Positions 11,993-24,137 of a stretch of 64,000 nucleotides of DNA are shown piece by piece. Within the stretch, counting starts at the first letter, position 1. Every line of letters starts with the position of its first letter. Position numbers and translations under genes: made by a program. The notes beneath the pieces were generated by a model, which made no database searches, was not told the origin of the DNA, and saw only the letters and a program-made list of their open reading frames with translations. Source of the stretch: Monoplex corrugatus (taxonomy: Eukaryota; Mollusca; Gastropoda; Littorinimorpha; Ranellidae); assembly GCA_030674185.1 (NCBI GenBank), contig JAPXFY010000018.1, positions 48,881,737 through 48,945,736 on the forward strand. Reading direction: 5' to 3'.

Positions 11993-12299
11993 ACAGATGC
12001 GTGGTCCAACAACGGATTGAACATCTCCAGCTACCACACATTTTCTGGCACTGGGGGCTTCGCCTGAACGATCGTGAGTTTGGTTATGTGTGTGTGTCGA
12101 GGAGACAGAATGAACGGCATGGGATTAAAACCATTATAGAGGCTGCAAAAGATGGGACAGCAACAAAACCAAAACAAAACCAAAAAGTCTTATAAATGCA
12201 GGAAAACAGACCGTGGTATAAAAACTGAAAATGTAAACACTTCTCGTACCACTCGGCGCCAACTCGAGGTAACAAAATTTGTAACAATGTTGTTTCAAC

Positions 12300-12700
12300 G
12301 AGAGAGAAAGAGAGATAGAGGGCGGGGAACATGAGGAAGGAGGGGACACAGAGAGAGAGACAGAGACAGACAGACAGACAGAGACAGAGAGACAGAGATG
12401 ACAGACAGAGACACACAGAGAAAGCGAGAGAGAGAGAGAAAGAGAGAAAGAAAGAGAGAGAGAGAGAGAAAAGAGAGAGAGAAAGAGGAGAGAGAGAGAA
12501 GAAAGAGAGAGAGAAAGAGAGAGACAGAGACAGAGAGAGAGACAGAGAGATAGAGACAGAGAGAGACAGAAAGACAGACAGACAAAGACAGACGAGACAG
12601 AGAGAGAGAGAGAAAGACAGAGACAGACAGACAGACATAGAGACAGACAGACAGACAGGCAGAGACAGGCAGACAGAGACAGACAGAGAGACAGAGACAC

Positions 12701-12733
<33 letters not shown>

Positions 12734-12740
12734 CAAAAAA
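12300..12740. repeat. (GA)n/(CAGA)n purine-rich tract
   Basis: About 430 bases of GA and ACAGAC repeats, capable of triplex formation; ends in a poly-A run. The long ORFs in both strands are artefacts. Confidence 0.95.
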
Positions 12741-13099
12741 AAAAAAAAAAAAAGAGGGGAGGGTCACAGCAATGATAAGTTTCAGATTTCAAATCCGTTC
12801 AGTTTATCACAGTGACAGGCCCAGTGCAAACCACTTAGTAAAAAACTGGTACCTGGAGAGACACAGATAATACAAGAGATAGGCTGTAAAGAAGACTAAA
12901 CAGGACCAGGCACAGGTGAAGATAGAGAAGATAGGCCGTACAAAAAAGACAGGTAAATAAACAGGATCTCACGATGCCACCTTCTTCACACTTGACAACA
13001 CTGTTTTTTTCTCTGCTAACTATTCTCAAAACAACCGTGACTACGGCAAACAAAAGAAAGAGGATGTGTTTGTTTTGTTCAAACAGAATTCCTACCGGA

Positions 13100-13533
13100 G
13101 ACTAAGTACACATATCAATGCATTCGCGCATATAATCTAAGAACGTGCCCCTGGCGTTGACCACTACGTCCAATTTATCGCACAGGGGATTTAAAAAAAC
13201 ACACTATGTACCAATTTAGGCATACCTAAGGACACCAAAACATATATAAAAACAGGCATGAATTACCTGAAATTGCTTCCGCATATCTCACCTCCCTAGG
13301 ATAAAAAAAAATTGCACTTAATACACGTACCCAATTATCAATGCTAAGAGAAAGTACGCAAGACTTTATCGAACACATACAGGTGAATGGACCAGCAAGG
13401 CAGAAAATGATAGGAAGAAATGACAAAAAACAAGGAGAAACAAAGAGAGTGATAGAAAAGAGGAAATTTCTAGCACAGAATTTCCAGAAGGTGGAGATAC
13501 TATTTATACTTAAAGAGCCCCCGACATCCCCAC
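13100..13533 (+). repeat. R1 interspersed repeat, head missing
   Basis: Begins at ACTAAGTACACATATCAATG and ends ACATCCCCACTGGGG. The GCCCAGCCGACTGC head is absent. Confidence 0.78.
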
Positions 13534-13969
13534 TGGGGAATTCTGACGCATGGAGAATTCAATAAAAGATATCACATGAATGTAAATTTCCTAGTTTTTC
13601 ATGGAGGTAACCAGACTTTTAAGAAATCCGTTTAGAAAACAGAGATGTACACATCAAATGAAGGTACGAGTGCACATGATATTCCTACAGCAATGAAAGC
13701 GATTTACTCTGTACCAAAAGGAACATGCTATGTTATAAAATATTATTAGTTAGACATGATACATTACCAAAGTCGTGTTCTAACTGGACACAGAAGTGGA
13801 AATTGATGTTTTATGGAAAAAAGATATTCCTTAAAAGTTATGAAATAAAGACACTGAATTAAAATGGCTGCAAAGGCGTGCTGAACGCTGTTGGTGTTGG
13901 TGTTGTTAGTGTTGTTGGTGTTGTTGTTGTTGTTGTTCGTGGTAGTGGTGGTGATGGTGATGGTGGTGG

Positions 13970-14521
13970 TAGTTTAAAGCCCAGCCGACTGCGCAGGGCC
14001 GATATCAAGATCATAACCATCTCAAAAAGCACACAATATATCATTAAATAAAGAAACACCTGGAAAAAAAATGAGGTACACGTCTCAATACATTCGTGCA
14101 CGTATCCTAAGGACAAGCCCCTTGCACTCACCATTCCATCCAATTTATCACCAGGGGATTTTTTTAAAAAACATACCTGAATACGAATGCAAACGTAATT
14201 AAGAACGCTAAAACGTATATTAAAATTGGCTTTAAGTTACCTAAAATTGCTTCTGCGCATTCCACTGCCTTAGACCCAAAATGCACTTAATACATGCGTG
14301 CACCCAGTTGTCCATCCCAAGAGAAAATATGTAAGGGTTTATAGATAACCTACTGGTGAATGGACAAGCAAGGCAGAAAATGATAGTGAGAGATGCCAGA
14401 AAGTAAAGGAACAAGGCATAAACAAAGAGAGTGACAGAAAAGAGGATATTTCTGGCAGAGAATTTCCAGAATGTTGGGATACTACTTACACTGAAAAAGA
14501 CCCCAACATCGCCACGGGGGT
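13970..14521 (+). repeat. R1 interspersed repeat, diverged full-length copy
   Basis: From AGTTTAAAGCCCAGCCGACT to ACATCGCCACGGGGG, with many substitutions. It is preceded by a (TTG)n/(GTG)n tract at 13900-13968, equivalent to the variable tail of other copies. Confidence 0.75.
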
Positions 14522-14751
14522 AATAATAGTCTCAGCCCTTAACAGTTACCATTGTTTTAGAATGAATACATGAAAAACGATCAGAAATTATACAAACAAG
14601 GTGAAATTTCCAGAGATATATTTGAGTTGTAGTTTACAGTGGAAAGAAGCTTTAATCTAATAACAAAAAAAAGTAAAAAGTAAACATTTATGGAGGCAGG
14701 ACACTAAAGCATTGCTGTATCTTCCAACAAATGTAGTCAGATTGAAGCTGG

Positions 14752-14928
14752 CTTATGACTAAGAGGTAGATATATTTTTCAACTCAAGTATTATCAGGAA
14801 AACTTCATGGCTTATGACTAAGAGGTAGATATATTTTTCAACTCAAGTATTATCAGGAAAACTTCATGGCTTATGACTAACAGGTAGATATATTTTTCAA
14901 CTCAAGTATTATCAGGAAAACTTCAAAC
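14752..14928. repeat. 59-bp tandem repeat, three copies
   Basis: CTTATGACTAAGAGGTAGAT... starts at 14752, 14811 and 14870; copies are nearly identical. Confidence 0.88.
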
Positions 14929-15413
14929 TTAGAGTGTAAAATTTGCTTGATTAGCTCTTAGATTGCTGTGTATCAAAAAACAAATAAAACAGCAGGAACA
15001 GTGGAGGAAATTATCAGCTGCCAAACACTTATTAAGAGCAAATACATCGGCTGATTAACGGAACTTTAAAATTCAATCAGACATCCACTTTCCCCAAAGA
15101 ACGAGGACAATAAAAGCACAAGAAACAATAACAACTTGCACAAACGAGCTCCTCTTCGAAACATCTTCTACAGTACCAGAAAACGTTTCATATAAAAATA
15201 ATATGTTATCCACTACCAGCCCTCAGAATTGTCCAATGCAAATTTTGATATTAACTGCCCTGACAATGACACCAGGAAAAACACTGAGCCACACCCGTTC
15301 GTAGTTGATGTCCTATCATATCTGCATGACAAAATATCTCCATCCGAAAACATTCACTGATGGCTCTGTTTTCGGTAACGGTGAAGCGGGAGCTGACTTT
15401 GTAGTTTCAAACT

Positions 15414-15606
15414 TTAACCCTTTGACTCCCGCACTCTATCTACCAACTGCAAAAACTTAACCCTTTGACTCCCTCACCCTATCCACCAGCTTCCTGCAGG
15501 AAGGTGGTGGATAGGATGAGGGAGTCAAAGGGTTAAGTTTTTGTTTTTCTAGCATAGGTGTCAATGCAGGATGCTGGTGGACATGGTGCGGGAGTCAAAG
15601 GATTAA
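15414..15606 (+). mobile_element. FB-TTAA element, canonical 193 bp
   Basis: TTAA at both ends. The left short arm ends GCAAAAACTTAA, the centre is CCAGCTTCCTGCAGGAAGG, and the right long arm contains GTCAATGCAGGATGCTGGTG. It is one of four copies of exactly 193 bp. Confidence 0.8.
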
Positions 15607-15837
15607 TGGAAGAAGAAATGGATTACTCTTTCAGAACGACACATGCAATCTTCACTTCAGAATTAATTACCATCCTAATGGCACTGAATTAAGCAGTAGA
15701 ACTTCCGACAACTTTAGAATCTTATAATGTGTAGATTCGAAATCTATATCACAGGCCGGAAAAAGTTACGAAAATGAAGAAAATAGCGATACTATATTTG
15801 AGATAAAATAATTTATTGTTTAATAACAAATAACACG

Positions 15838-16148
15838 CACTCCAAAACAAGTGTGACTGCCCGCGTTCAAGCAAACAGGAACCAGAAAAAAATACGAAAA
15901 AAGAATAAGAACGTGTATTTAATGCAACAAGACAAGACAGGCGCAAATTTTCGGTCAACTGGCCTTTGTCAAGCGTAAGATCACAAACAAACACCAGATG
16001 TTCCTTTTCTCACACTGGATAGAGCAGCAGGGAAGTTTCAGTCTTTCTCTCCTAATTTTTGTATCTGGTATTTTGTTTGTTTGTTTGTGATCTTACGCTT
16101 GACAAAGGCCAGTTGGCCGAAAATTTGCGCCTGTCTTGTCTTGTTGTC
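15838..16148. repeat. R2 foldback element, both arms present
   Basis: The left arm contains GCAAATTTTCGGTCAACTGG and TTTGTCAAGCGTAAGATCAC. After a ~40-bp spacer the reverse complement follows (GTGATCTTACGCTTGACAAA, CCAGTTGGCCGAAAATTTGC). RNA or single-stranded DNA from it could fold into a long hairpin. Confidence 0.75.
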
Positions 16149-16437
16149 TTAAAGAACAAGCACGTCAATTTTTGTTGGATCTCTGCTCATTTATTGTGGC
16201 ATCGTGTACGCTATAACGATTAGGTTGACAAAACAGTTAATGATACAGCGATGAGTAGGGCTGGCAGTACAAAACTTGATTTACAATTTTTCTCAACGAG
16301 AAATGAACAATATGTTAGAAAACAAAAGTGCAGTGTAAACTACAACGGGTTTTGTAAGTATGGAAGTTACTTTAGCTTAAGATTATCTCTCAGTTCACTT
16401 CGAATTAAAGTCAATAAGACCATCAAATGCATCTGTA

Positions 16438-16570
16438 ATACGAAATCCAAAACAAGTGTGACTACCCACGTTCAAGCAAAACAGGAACCAGAAAAAAAAA
16501 AAAAAAAAAAACTAAAAAAGAATAAGAATGCGTCTTGACTTGTATTAGACACGCGTTCTTATTCTTTTTG
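16438..16570. repeat. R2 partial copy
   Basis: ATCCAAAACAAGTGTGACTA, CAAGCAAAACAGGAACCAG and a poly-A run, then TTAGACACGCGTTCTTATTC from the opposite arm; the centre is lost. Confidence 0.6.
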
Positions 16571-16867
16571 AGTGTGTGTGGGGGGGGGGGGGGGGGGGGA
16601 GGGTTGTTGGGGTTTTTTTCCTGGCAACTGTAATAATTACATAACCGTTTATACCCCTTTTTCATTGAGAAAAAAATGTGACCATGTTTTCCTGCGTGAT
16701 ATACAAACCGGAACTAGAAAGATAATGATTTCACCCTGTCCTTACAAACTGCTAGGCATTTACTGCACAGTTTTGTGGGTCGTTTTCTTTGATTAAGCCT
16801 GTCTGTTCTATACCTGCAACCCCCCCCCCCCCTTCCCCCTTCTTTTTCCTATTTATTTGTTTGATTG

Positions 16868-17015
16868 TTAACCCTATGACTCCCGCACCCTGCCAACCAG
16901 CATCCTACATTGCCAACCATCCTAGCAAAGCAAAAACTTAACCCTTTGGTTCCCTCACCCTAATCCACCAGCTTCTTGCAGTTGGTGGATAGGGGGGCGG
17001 GAGTCAAAGGGTTAA
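16868..17015 (-). mobile_element. FB-TTAA element, shortened
   Basis: TTAA at both ends. The long arm is on the left (CATCCTACATTGCCAACCAT), and part of the inner palindrome and right arm is deleted, so the copy is 148 bp. Confidence 0.7.
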
Positions 17016-17133
17016 GTTTTGCGCTGCTGTCTGGATGTTTCAACACCTTTTAATTTCAAAAGGTAACCTTTTGTTCACCCCTCCACCACTGCTGATACAA
17101 CTAGGCCCTAACGACTTTTCATACATCTGCATA

Positions 17134-17135
17134 AG

Positions 17136-17221
<86 letters not shown>
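17134..17221. repeat. (CA)n microsatellite
   Basis: CA repeats with two AAACA interruptions; ends CGTGCGCACGCGC. Confidence 0.94.
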
Positions 17222-17228
<7 letters not shown>

Positions 17229-17487
17229 GCGCAACGGCACAAATTGATGAATGCCGTTGATTGTTCTTTTTAAAACTTTGCTTTTCTCTTTATTGCTTAC
17301 TTGTTTTTGTTACATTGCTACCTGAACGCCTTTTCAAGTTCAAAACATAGCTCTTGATATTTTTAGATGATTGTCTACATCCAAACATTTGAATAAACGT
17401 CAAAGGAAAAACGACGAACGTTTGTCATTACACATCGTCAAAAAAGAATTTTGTTGGAAAGTTTGAAAAACGAACTATCAAGAATCA

Positions 17488-17792
17488 GCGAGAACAGTCG
17501 GTCACTCAATATTAAAAACAAAAACAAAAAACCAAAAAAAACTCAAACAACAATAACAAATATAAGCACGATTAGCATCCTGATTCCCAATACACAATCA
17601 TGCTCAAGCTATACCCAGTACACGTTGTAAAATATTATGCGAGAACAGTTGGTCACTCATTATTAAAAACAAAAAGATACAAGCAAACAAACAACAACAA
17701 CAAAACAAATATACGCACGATTAGCATCTTGATTTCGAACACACAATCATACTCAAGCTGTACCCAGAACACGTTGTAAAATATCATGCATG
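17488..17792. repeat. ~150-bp tandem duplication
   Basis: Both copies start GAGAACAGT(C/T)GGTCACTCA and end ACACGTTGTAAAATAT(T/C)ATG, with an A-rich variable stretch between. No gene is seen in the flanking 17.23-18.48 kb. Confidence 0.75.
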
Positions 17793-19150
17793 ATCCTCAC
17801 CCCGAACACACATAACTTCTTTATTATAACCGAAAGCCCAGTGGACTAACGACTCCAGAAAATAAATTCTATATTTCAATGTACTCCGCATAGAGCGTGT
17901 ACGTTGATAGATCTTTACCGCCGTTCTATTAGAGCTCCGGAATACTTATAAATACACAGAGTAAGTTGTAAATAGTTCTGAAAAATAAGTGTAATATATT
18001 TATAAAGAACGTTAATATTTTCTTTATATTTTCTTGTAAGATTTTTTAATACAATTAAACATTATATACGCAAAATGTTTTACAAATGTTATTAACACAA
18101 ATTGAAAGACCTTGTAAGTACATCGACACAAAAAATATTATAAATATTTGACTAAGGGAAGTTACTCTTCTCTTAAACGTTGCACTTGCGACCCTTGTAA
18201 ATTGCTTGATTCGTTGCCTCCACATTTCTTCTCTCTCTCCTTTTCATGCAAGTTTGTCAACTGAATACAACACTTCACGTCCTACTTCTACGCCCCCTCC
18301 CCCCCCCCCAACTCCTCTTCCTGTATTCTGTACAGGATGTAGACTTAACAACAAAGAGGCGCAGGGGGGGGGGGGGTAGCTCCTTCCCTGTGAGGGGCAG
18401 CTAATTGGCTCTTGTTACAGCCACGGCAGTTTATTTCTGGGTGTAGTTTCGTATACTCAGTTACTTTAGCGATGGCTCGCGTTGAATTTGAAGCAAAACA
18501 ACACATACTCCGAAGAGAGACTCAAACGATTAAATTGTATAACCATCAATAGGCCTCATTACAATTTGGTAAACATAGTTCGCACAAACTGCACACAACA
18601 AACAACTTGTGCAAGTTGCATGATGAAACTAAAAGTAGGAAAGGTTGGCCCAATAAATGTAGATCTGGCGAACACTAAAACTGAAACGTCAAAAAGTAGT
18701 CTCTGATACTCGTCGCAGATAGCGTTTACTATACGTTAAACATAGAAATATGGTAAAATTCAATCTCACTGATATCACTAATTTCAAACTGAAGAAAATA
18801 TGAGTTTGAAACACTGGGCTGTCTGAAACTTTTTTTTTTTTTTTGCCATGAAAAATTTGAATCAGGTGACAGGTACAATTTCATAAGACAGTTCAAAACA
18901 AATTTCGAACGACTTCAGTATTTGTCTGTTGATATGAACAGAGAAATATGCGATGAACTTGTAAAGTTTTAAATGTGGCGTAAGCTCATTGTTATCTGAC
19001 ATACTCGATACTTCTATGCACACAGTAGTAGCCTACTCTTGCAGATGCTGAAATTGTCTCGGGCCTGACTGCTGAAAACGATGTCTATGTCTACTTTTGT
19101 TAAGTGACACTTCAAGAACAGTGTATACGCGAAATGTTTTTCGAACAGCC
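17793..19150. other. No gene recognised
   Basis: AT-rich, with only short ORFs (longest 74 codons at 18482-18706, no recognisable domain). Confidence 0.55.
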
Positions 19151-19158
19151 CAGTGTTT

Positions 19159-19196
<38 letters not shown>

Positions 19197-19272
19197 GACA
19201 GAGAGAGACAAAGACAGACAGAGACAGACAGAGACAGAGACAGACAGAGACATAGAGACAGAGAGAGAGAGG
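19159..19272. repeat. (CAGA)n microsatellite
   Basis: CAGA repeats grading into GAGA. Confidence 0.93.
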
Positions 19273-19671
19273 ATACTCAGTTTATATTCCAACGGCAGTA
19301 GTTATTATCGAAAAGCCATTTACTCAAACGTCTATTGCTTATATACTGGGTGTTTTTACATGCATCCTAAGCTAGCCTCTGACATCATGACTTACTCTAA
19401 ATACACTAATTTTGTAAGTAACAACAACAAATCTGAAATGCATATTGTGGTCACAATAATAATTACTGCAATTAGTTTATCTGTATGTGTAATGCCCACA
19501 TTAACAATAAGATTTCTCCCCTTCCACCCGCCCTACCCCCCCCCCCCCCCCCCCAAATCTTCTCACTATGAAATCCTCAAGTTATTTCCGACTAGTGAGA
19601 TGCAAAATATTAAACTATCAGACACTGGAAGTATTCCTTTACTTTCCACTGAACAGTTTGTTTATTCATTT

Positions 19672-19982
19672 AATTTCTGTTTTTATCTACCTTAAAAAAA
19701 GATTAAGATAGTTACGCCATTCTATCAGTCTCCTTTTTAATACAAAAGCTACTAAAGAATAATCAGTATTAGTCATTTAATTTATGTTTTTATCTACCTT
19801 AAAAAAAAGATTAAGATAGTTACGCCATTCTATCAGTCTCCTTTTTAATACAAAAGCTACTAAAGAATAATCAGTATTAGTCATTTAATTTATGTTTTTA
19901 TCTACCTTAAAAAAAATTAAGATATTTACGCGATTCTATCAGTCTCCTTTTTAATACAAAAACTATTAAAGAATAATCCTAT
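19672..19982. repeat. 107/108-bp tandem repeat, three copies
   Basis: GTTTTTATCTACCTTAAAAA starts at 19679, 19786 and 19894; each unit also contains CCATTCTATCAGTCTCC. The third copy is slightly diverged. Confidence 0.85.
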
Positions 19983-19985
19983 TTC

Positions 19986-20085
19986 TGTACTTCTCAAGGT
20001 CGTGGTGAGTTTGTACTTCTCAAGGTCGTGGTGATTTTGTACTTCTCAAGGTCGTGGTGATTTTGTACTTCTCAATGTCATTTCG
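19986..20085. repeat. Short tandem repeat, ~27 bp, four copies
   Basis: TACTTCTCAAGGTCGTGGTG repeated, the last copy diverged (TACTTCTCAATGTCATTTCG). Confidence 0.8.
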
Positions 20086-20227
20086 ACTTTGAAGGAGCAT
20101 CAGAAGTACAAAAAAAAATCCCCAGTACTTGACTTGAAGCAAGATCAATGGTAGACTACCTATACAATCAAAACAGAATGCAAGTATTGTCAGGAATCGT
20201 TGAAAAAGTGCTATTCGCACATCTTCT

Positions 20228-20315
20228 AGAACAGGAAGCTGGTGGATAGGGTGAAGGAATCAAAGGGTTAAGTTTTTGCAGTTGGTGGATAGGATGCAGG
20301 AGTCAAAGGGTAAAC
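20228..20315 (+). mobile_element. FB-TTAA partial copy
   Basis: Only the right half of the inner palindrome and a short arm remain: GGAAGCTGGTGGATAGGG, then GTTAAGTTTTTGCAGTTGG, ending GGAGTCAAAGGGTAAAC. Confidence 0.6.
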
Positions 20316-20559
20316 TTTTCCTGGGACAAGCATCATGAGGGCGGCATTTATCACTTCTTCCCCGTTGCTTCCCTTCCCCAACCCTAAAAAAGGTAGGAGT
20401 TTATTTACAGCTGGGTGGATGACTGAAGACCATACACTTTCTCCTACCCCCTTCTTATTACCAAATATAGACTTGAACAGGGCTGTCCTGAGCAGCTCGA
20501 CCCCTCTGTTTTTACGGTAGTAATGTTTTCATCAGCATAACGGCCTGAAAATTCAAGAA

Positions 20560-20905
20560 CATCACATCAAGGGATCTACATCTTCCCAAACAACGGCAAC
20601 TCTTCAACCTACCTAGCCTTCATGTACAACAAGGAAGCTCGTCCAAGAACTGCTGTTCGCAAATGACTGCCCACGTCTCATCTATACACACAGATGAAGC
20701 ACTTTTGCACATCGTAGGCTAAACTTTTGCACATCGTAGGCTAAACAGCTTCTCAGAGGCAGCCAAGGTTTTCGGCCTGACTGTTAGCCTGAAAAAGACC
20801 ATGGTGGTATATCAAAATCTTCACAGACCAGCTACAAATACAGACTTCTTCCACGTCTAAGAGGTCTATGGCTACAACCCACACTTGATCAGAATTATTG
20901 GGGAC
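20560..20905 (+). mobile_element. LINE reverse-transcriptase fragment, family B
   Basis: Broken reading RQLFNLPSLHVQQG, then ELLFANDCPRLIYT (motif C with D to N), then SEAAKVFGLTVSLKKTMVVY, in the order found in invertebrate non-LTR RTs (FADDCAL...FGLTVSLKKT). It contains a 24-bp tandem duplication (TTTTGCACATCGTAGGCTAA) near 20703-20744. No ORF remains. Confidence 0.7.
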
Positions 20906-21026
20906 GATCTCAGAACAGCCCGGTTGAATTGATTACAAGTGTCCCTTTCATCGATGAACCCACAACTGATAAAAATGTGTTTGATTTACACTCAGAAGGA
21001 GACAAGCTATTCTATTCACTAAGGTG

Positions 21027-21148
<122 letters not shown>

Positions 21149-21220
21149 ACCTAGAGAAGGAAAAATAAGGAACTCAAAGGTGAGTTAAATGACAAGGAAA
21201 TGAGAATAGAAAGACAGACA

Positions 21221-21413
21221 TTAACTCTTTGACTCCCGCATCCTGTCCACCAGCATCCTGCCTAGTCAGCCATGCTGGCAAAGCAAAAACTTTACCCTTT
21301 GACTCCCTCACCTTACCCACTAGCATCTTGCAGGAAACTGGTGGATAGGGTGAGGGAGTCAAAGAATTAAGTTTTAGCAGTTGGTGGGTAGGGTGCAGGA
21401 GTCGTAGGGTTAA
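21221..21413 (-). mobile_element. FB-TTAA element, canonical 193 bp, reverse orientation
   Basis: Long arm left, inner palindrome, short arm right, with TTAA at both ends and the same 193-bp length as the plus-oriented copies. Confidence 0.78.
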
Positions 21414-21775
21414 TGATGCAGAACAACGCGGCTGGGAGCAGAATGGGCACGTATCACGTTAGGTATTCTGGAAGGGTACAGCGAGTCCATAGAAGGCTGT
21501 CTTCAGTAGTGTTTTGAAGTGTTTAGTGACAGAAAGTGGCTGTCACAGCAGTTACATTAGAGGATATGGACATTGCCCACCTGCCTAGAAATAGGGGATC
21601 TAAACGGTAAAAACTACACCTTATCCTGTTATTCAATGTCCGGAGTCACTAAGTCCTGCGATGTCAGACGAGTTTAGTGCCGACACAGTGAAGGTGACTG
21701 AAAGGTACTGGCATTTCAGTTGACACAGAACTGACAAGTAACACAGTTCTTAGATAAGGCCAGTGATCGCGCAAA

Positions 21776-22744
21776 AACTTATCTCTTTGACTCAATCACC
21801 CTATCCATTGGTGGAGACGGAGAGGAGTCAAGGTTAAGTTTTGATTTGCTACATGGTTGACAATGCAGGTGCTGGTGGACAGGTGAGGGAGTCAAAGGTT
21901 TAAGTTTTTGATTTGGCTAGCATGGTTGACAACGCAGGATGCTGGTGGAAAGGGTGAGGGAGTCAAAGGTTTAAGTTTTTGATTTGCTAGCATGGCTGAC
22001 AATGCAGGATGCTGGTGGAAAGGGTGAGGGAGTCGAAGGTTTAAGTTTTTGATTTGCTAGCATGGTTGACAACGCAGGATGCTGGTGGACAGGGTGAGGG
22101 AGTCGAAGGTTTAAGTTTTTGATTTGCTAGCATGGTTGACAACGCAGGATGCTGGTGGAACGGGTGAGGGAGTCGAAGGTTTAAGTTTTTGATTTGCTAG
22201 CATGGCTGACAATGCAGGATGCTGGTGGAAAGGGTGAGGGAGTCGAAGGTTTAAGTTTTTGATTTGCTAGCATGGTTGACAACGCAGGATGCTGGTGGAC
22301 AGGGTGAGGGAGTCGAAGGTTTAAGTTTTTGATTTGCTAGCATGGTTGACAACGCAGGATGCTGGTGGAACGGGTGAGGGAGTCGAAGGTTTAAGTTTTT
22401 GATTTGCTAGCATGGCTGACAATGCAGGATGCTGGTGGAAAGGGTGAGGGAGTCGAAGGTTTAAGTTTTTGATTTGCTAGCATGGTTGACAACGCAGGAT
22501 GCTGGTGGACAGGGTGAGGGAGTCGAAGGTTTAAGTTTTTGATTTGCTAGCATGGTTGACAACGCAGGATGCTGGTGGAACGGGTGAGGGAGTCGAAGGT
22601 TTAAGTTTTTGATTTGCTAGCATGGCTGACAATGCAGGATGCTGGTGGAAAGGGTGAGGGAGTCGAAGGTTTAAGTTTTTGATTTGCTAGCATGGCTGAC
22701 AATGCAGGATGCTGGTGGACATGGTGCGGGAGTCAAAGGGTTAA
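21776..22744 (+). repeat. 70-bp satellite with 210-bp higher-order period, derived from FB-TTAA
   Basis: About twelve units of TTTGATTTGCTAGCATGGYT, GACAAYGCAGGATGCTGGTG and GGTGAGGGAGTCGAAGGTTT, i.e. the long arm plus the end of the inner palindrome. Three variants (GCTGACAATG...GGAAAGGG, GTTGACAACG...GGACAGGG, GTTGACAACG...GGAACGGG) alternate in fixed order. CATGGCTGAC recurs at 21991, 22201, 22411 and 22621, exactly 210 bp apart. The last unit carries the element terminus GGGAGTCAAAGGGTTAA. Confidence 0.9.
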
Positions 22745-23660
22745 CCGTAAGTCTCTGACGTCTAATACCGGCTCTGAGAATAAAACTGTGGCGCTCAAAC
22801 ATCCAAAAAAATAAGACTCTGACGTCAAAACAATGAGATACTTGATGAACAGTGGAGGTTGTGGGCACCTGCAGGCCAAAGCCAAATCTGTGCCACTGTG
22901 TTGTTCTCACAGACATGATCGTCAAGTCACTATTCGCATCTGTGGTTGCTCCATTCTTTACCTGACAGTTTGGACTTTTCGGCCATCAGAAGGAATGCAC
23001 AAGATTCGGAGAGCAACCTTTCCACGAAGTAGCAGTCATCAACATCATCACCATCATCTGCAGAGGGTTCCATTGGAGGTCATAGGTAAATGCGTCGTAA
23101 TGACGTCACTGCGGTTGTACAATATCTCCTAATGACATCATTGTGGTAGTAGACTATCACTTATTTCGCAGTGGGAGGAAGTGACGTCATTAGAATGACA
23201 ATTTTTTGTTGTTTATTTGTAGAAACTATATCGTAATGACGTCATTGCGGTAGTACACTATCACTTGTTTTGCAGTGGGGTGAAGTAACGTCATTAGAAT
23301 GACTTTTTAAGATCTTTTATTTATTTGTTGTTGTTGGTTTTTTTTTAATCTTTTATAGAAAGTAGCTTCTTTTCATTCTCATTGTTATTCTTACATAAGC
23401 ATGCCCTAATTAGGGCATATACTGCTCACGGGATTAAATCTTAATCTAGTTTTCCGCCTCATCTAATTTTGGACTTGACAGCTAAATGAAATACCATACG
23501 CCTACAAGCATGAATTTTTTTTTAAATGGCGACCACATCAGCATGACTGGACCATGACTGCGAGGCATATTTAAATGAAGTCAAATCAAAATTAGAACAC
23601 TTTGATTGTAGCAGGGATTTCCAAACTTCCCTAATTTCTGCAACCCTGCCTTCCTATCCG
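22745..23660. other. No gene recognised
   Basis: Contains the TGACGTCA-rich duplication; otherwise unassigned. Confidence 0.55.
23090..23310. repeat. Duplicated unit rich in TGACGTCA sites
   Basis: Two ~110-bp units containing CGTAATGACGTCA, GGTAGTA(G/C)ACTATCACTT and ACGTCATTAGAATGAC. Three perfect TGACGTCA octamers and related variants are present. Confidence 0.7.
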
Positions 23661-24137
23661 CCATTACTATTGTTATTGTTGTTTGAAGCCCAGCCGACTG
23701 CGCAGAGCCGAATCAGGGCTATAACTGCCTCAAAACATACAAAACTTCAACAGGAAAAAAGAAAGAAAAGAAAATTAAGTACACATATCAATGCATTCGC
23801 GTACATAATCCAAGCATACCTAAGGACACCAAAACATATATGTAAAAACGGGCATAAAGTACCTAAATTCCCTTCCTCATATCTCACCTCCCTAGAGCCA
23901 AAAATGCATTTAATACCCAATTATCAATCCTGATAGAAAAGTACGTAAGACTTTACCGAACACATACAGGTGAATGGACCAGCAAGGCAGAAAATGATAA
24001 GGAGAAGAAATGACAGAAAGCAAAGGCACAAGGCAGAAACAAAAAGAGTGACAGAAAAGAGGAAATTTCTAGCACAGAATTGCCAGAAGGTGGGGATACC
24101 ATTTATTCTGAAAGAGCCCCAAGCATCCCCACGGGGG
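23660..24137 (+). repeat. R1 interspersed repeat with an internal deletion
   Basis: Head TTGTTATTGTTGTTTGAAGC present. The block containing GCCCCTGGCGTTGACC is missing (AATCCAAGCATACCTAAGG junction). Distal part intact to AGCATCCCCACGGGGG. Confidence 0.78.

Noticed and set aside
12084..12870. 200+ codon Ser/Leu- and Arg/Glu-rich ORFs
   Set aside because: Both strands are open because of a (GA)n/(CAGA)n tract; no domain and no coding signature.
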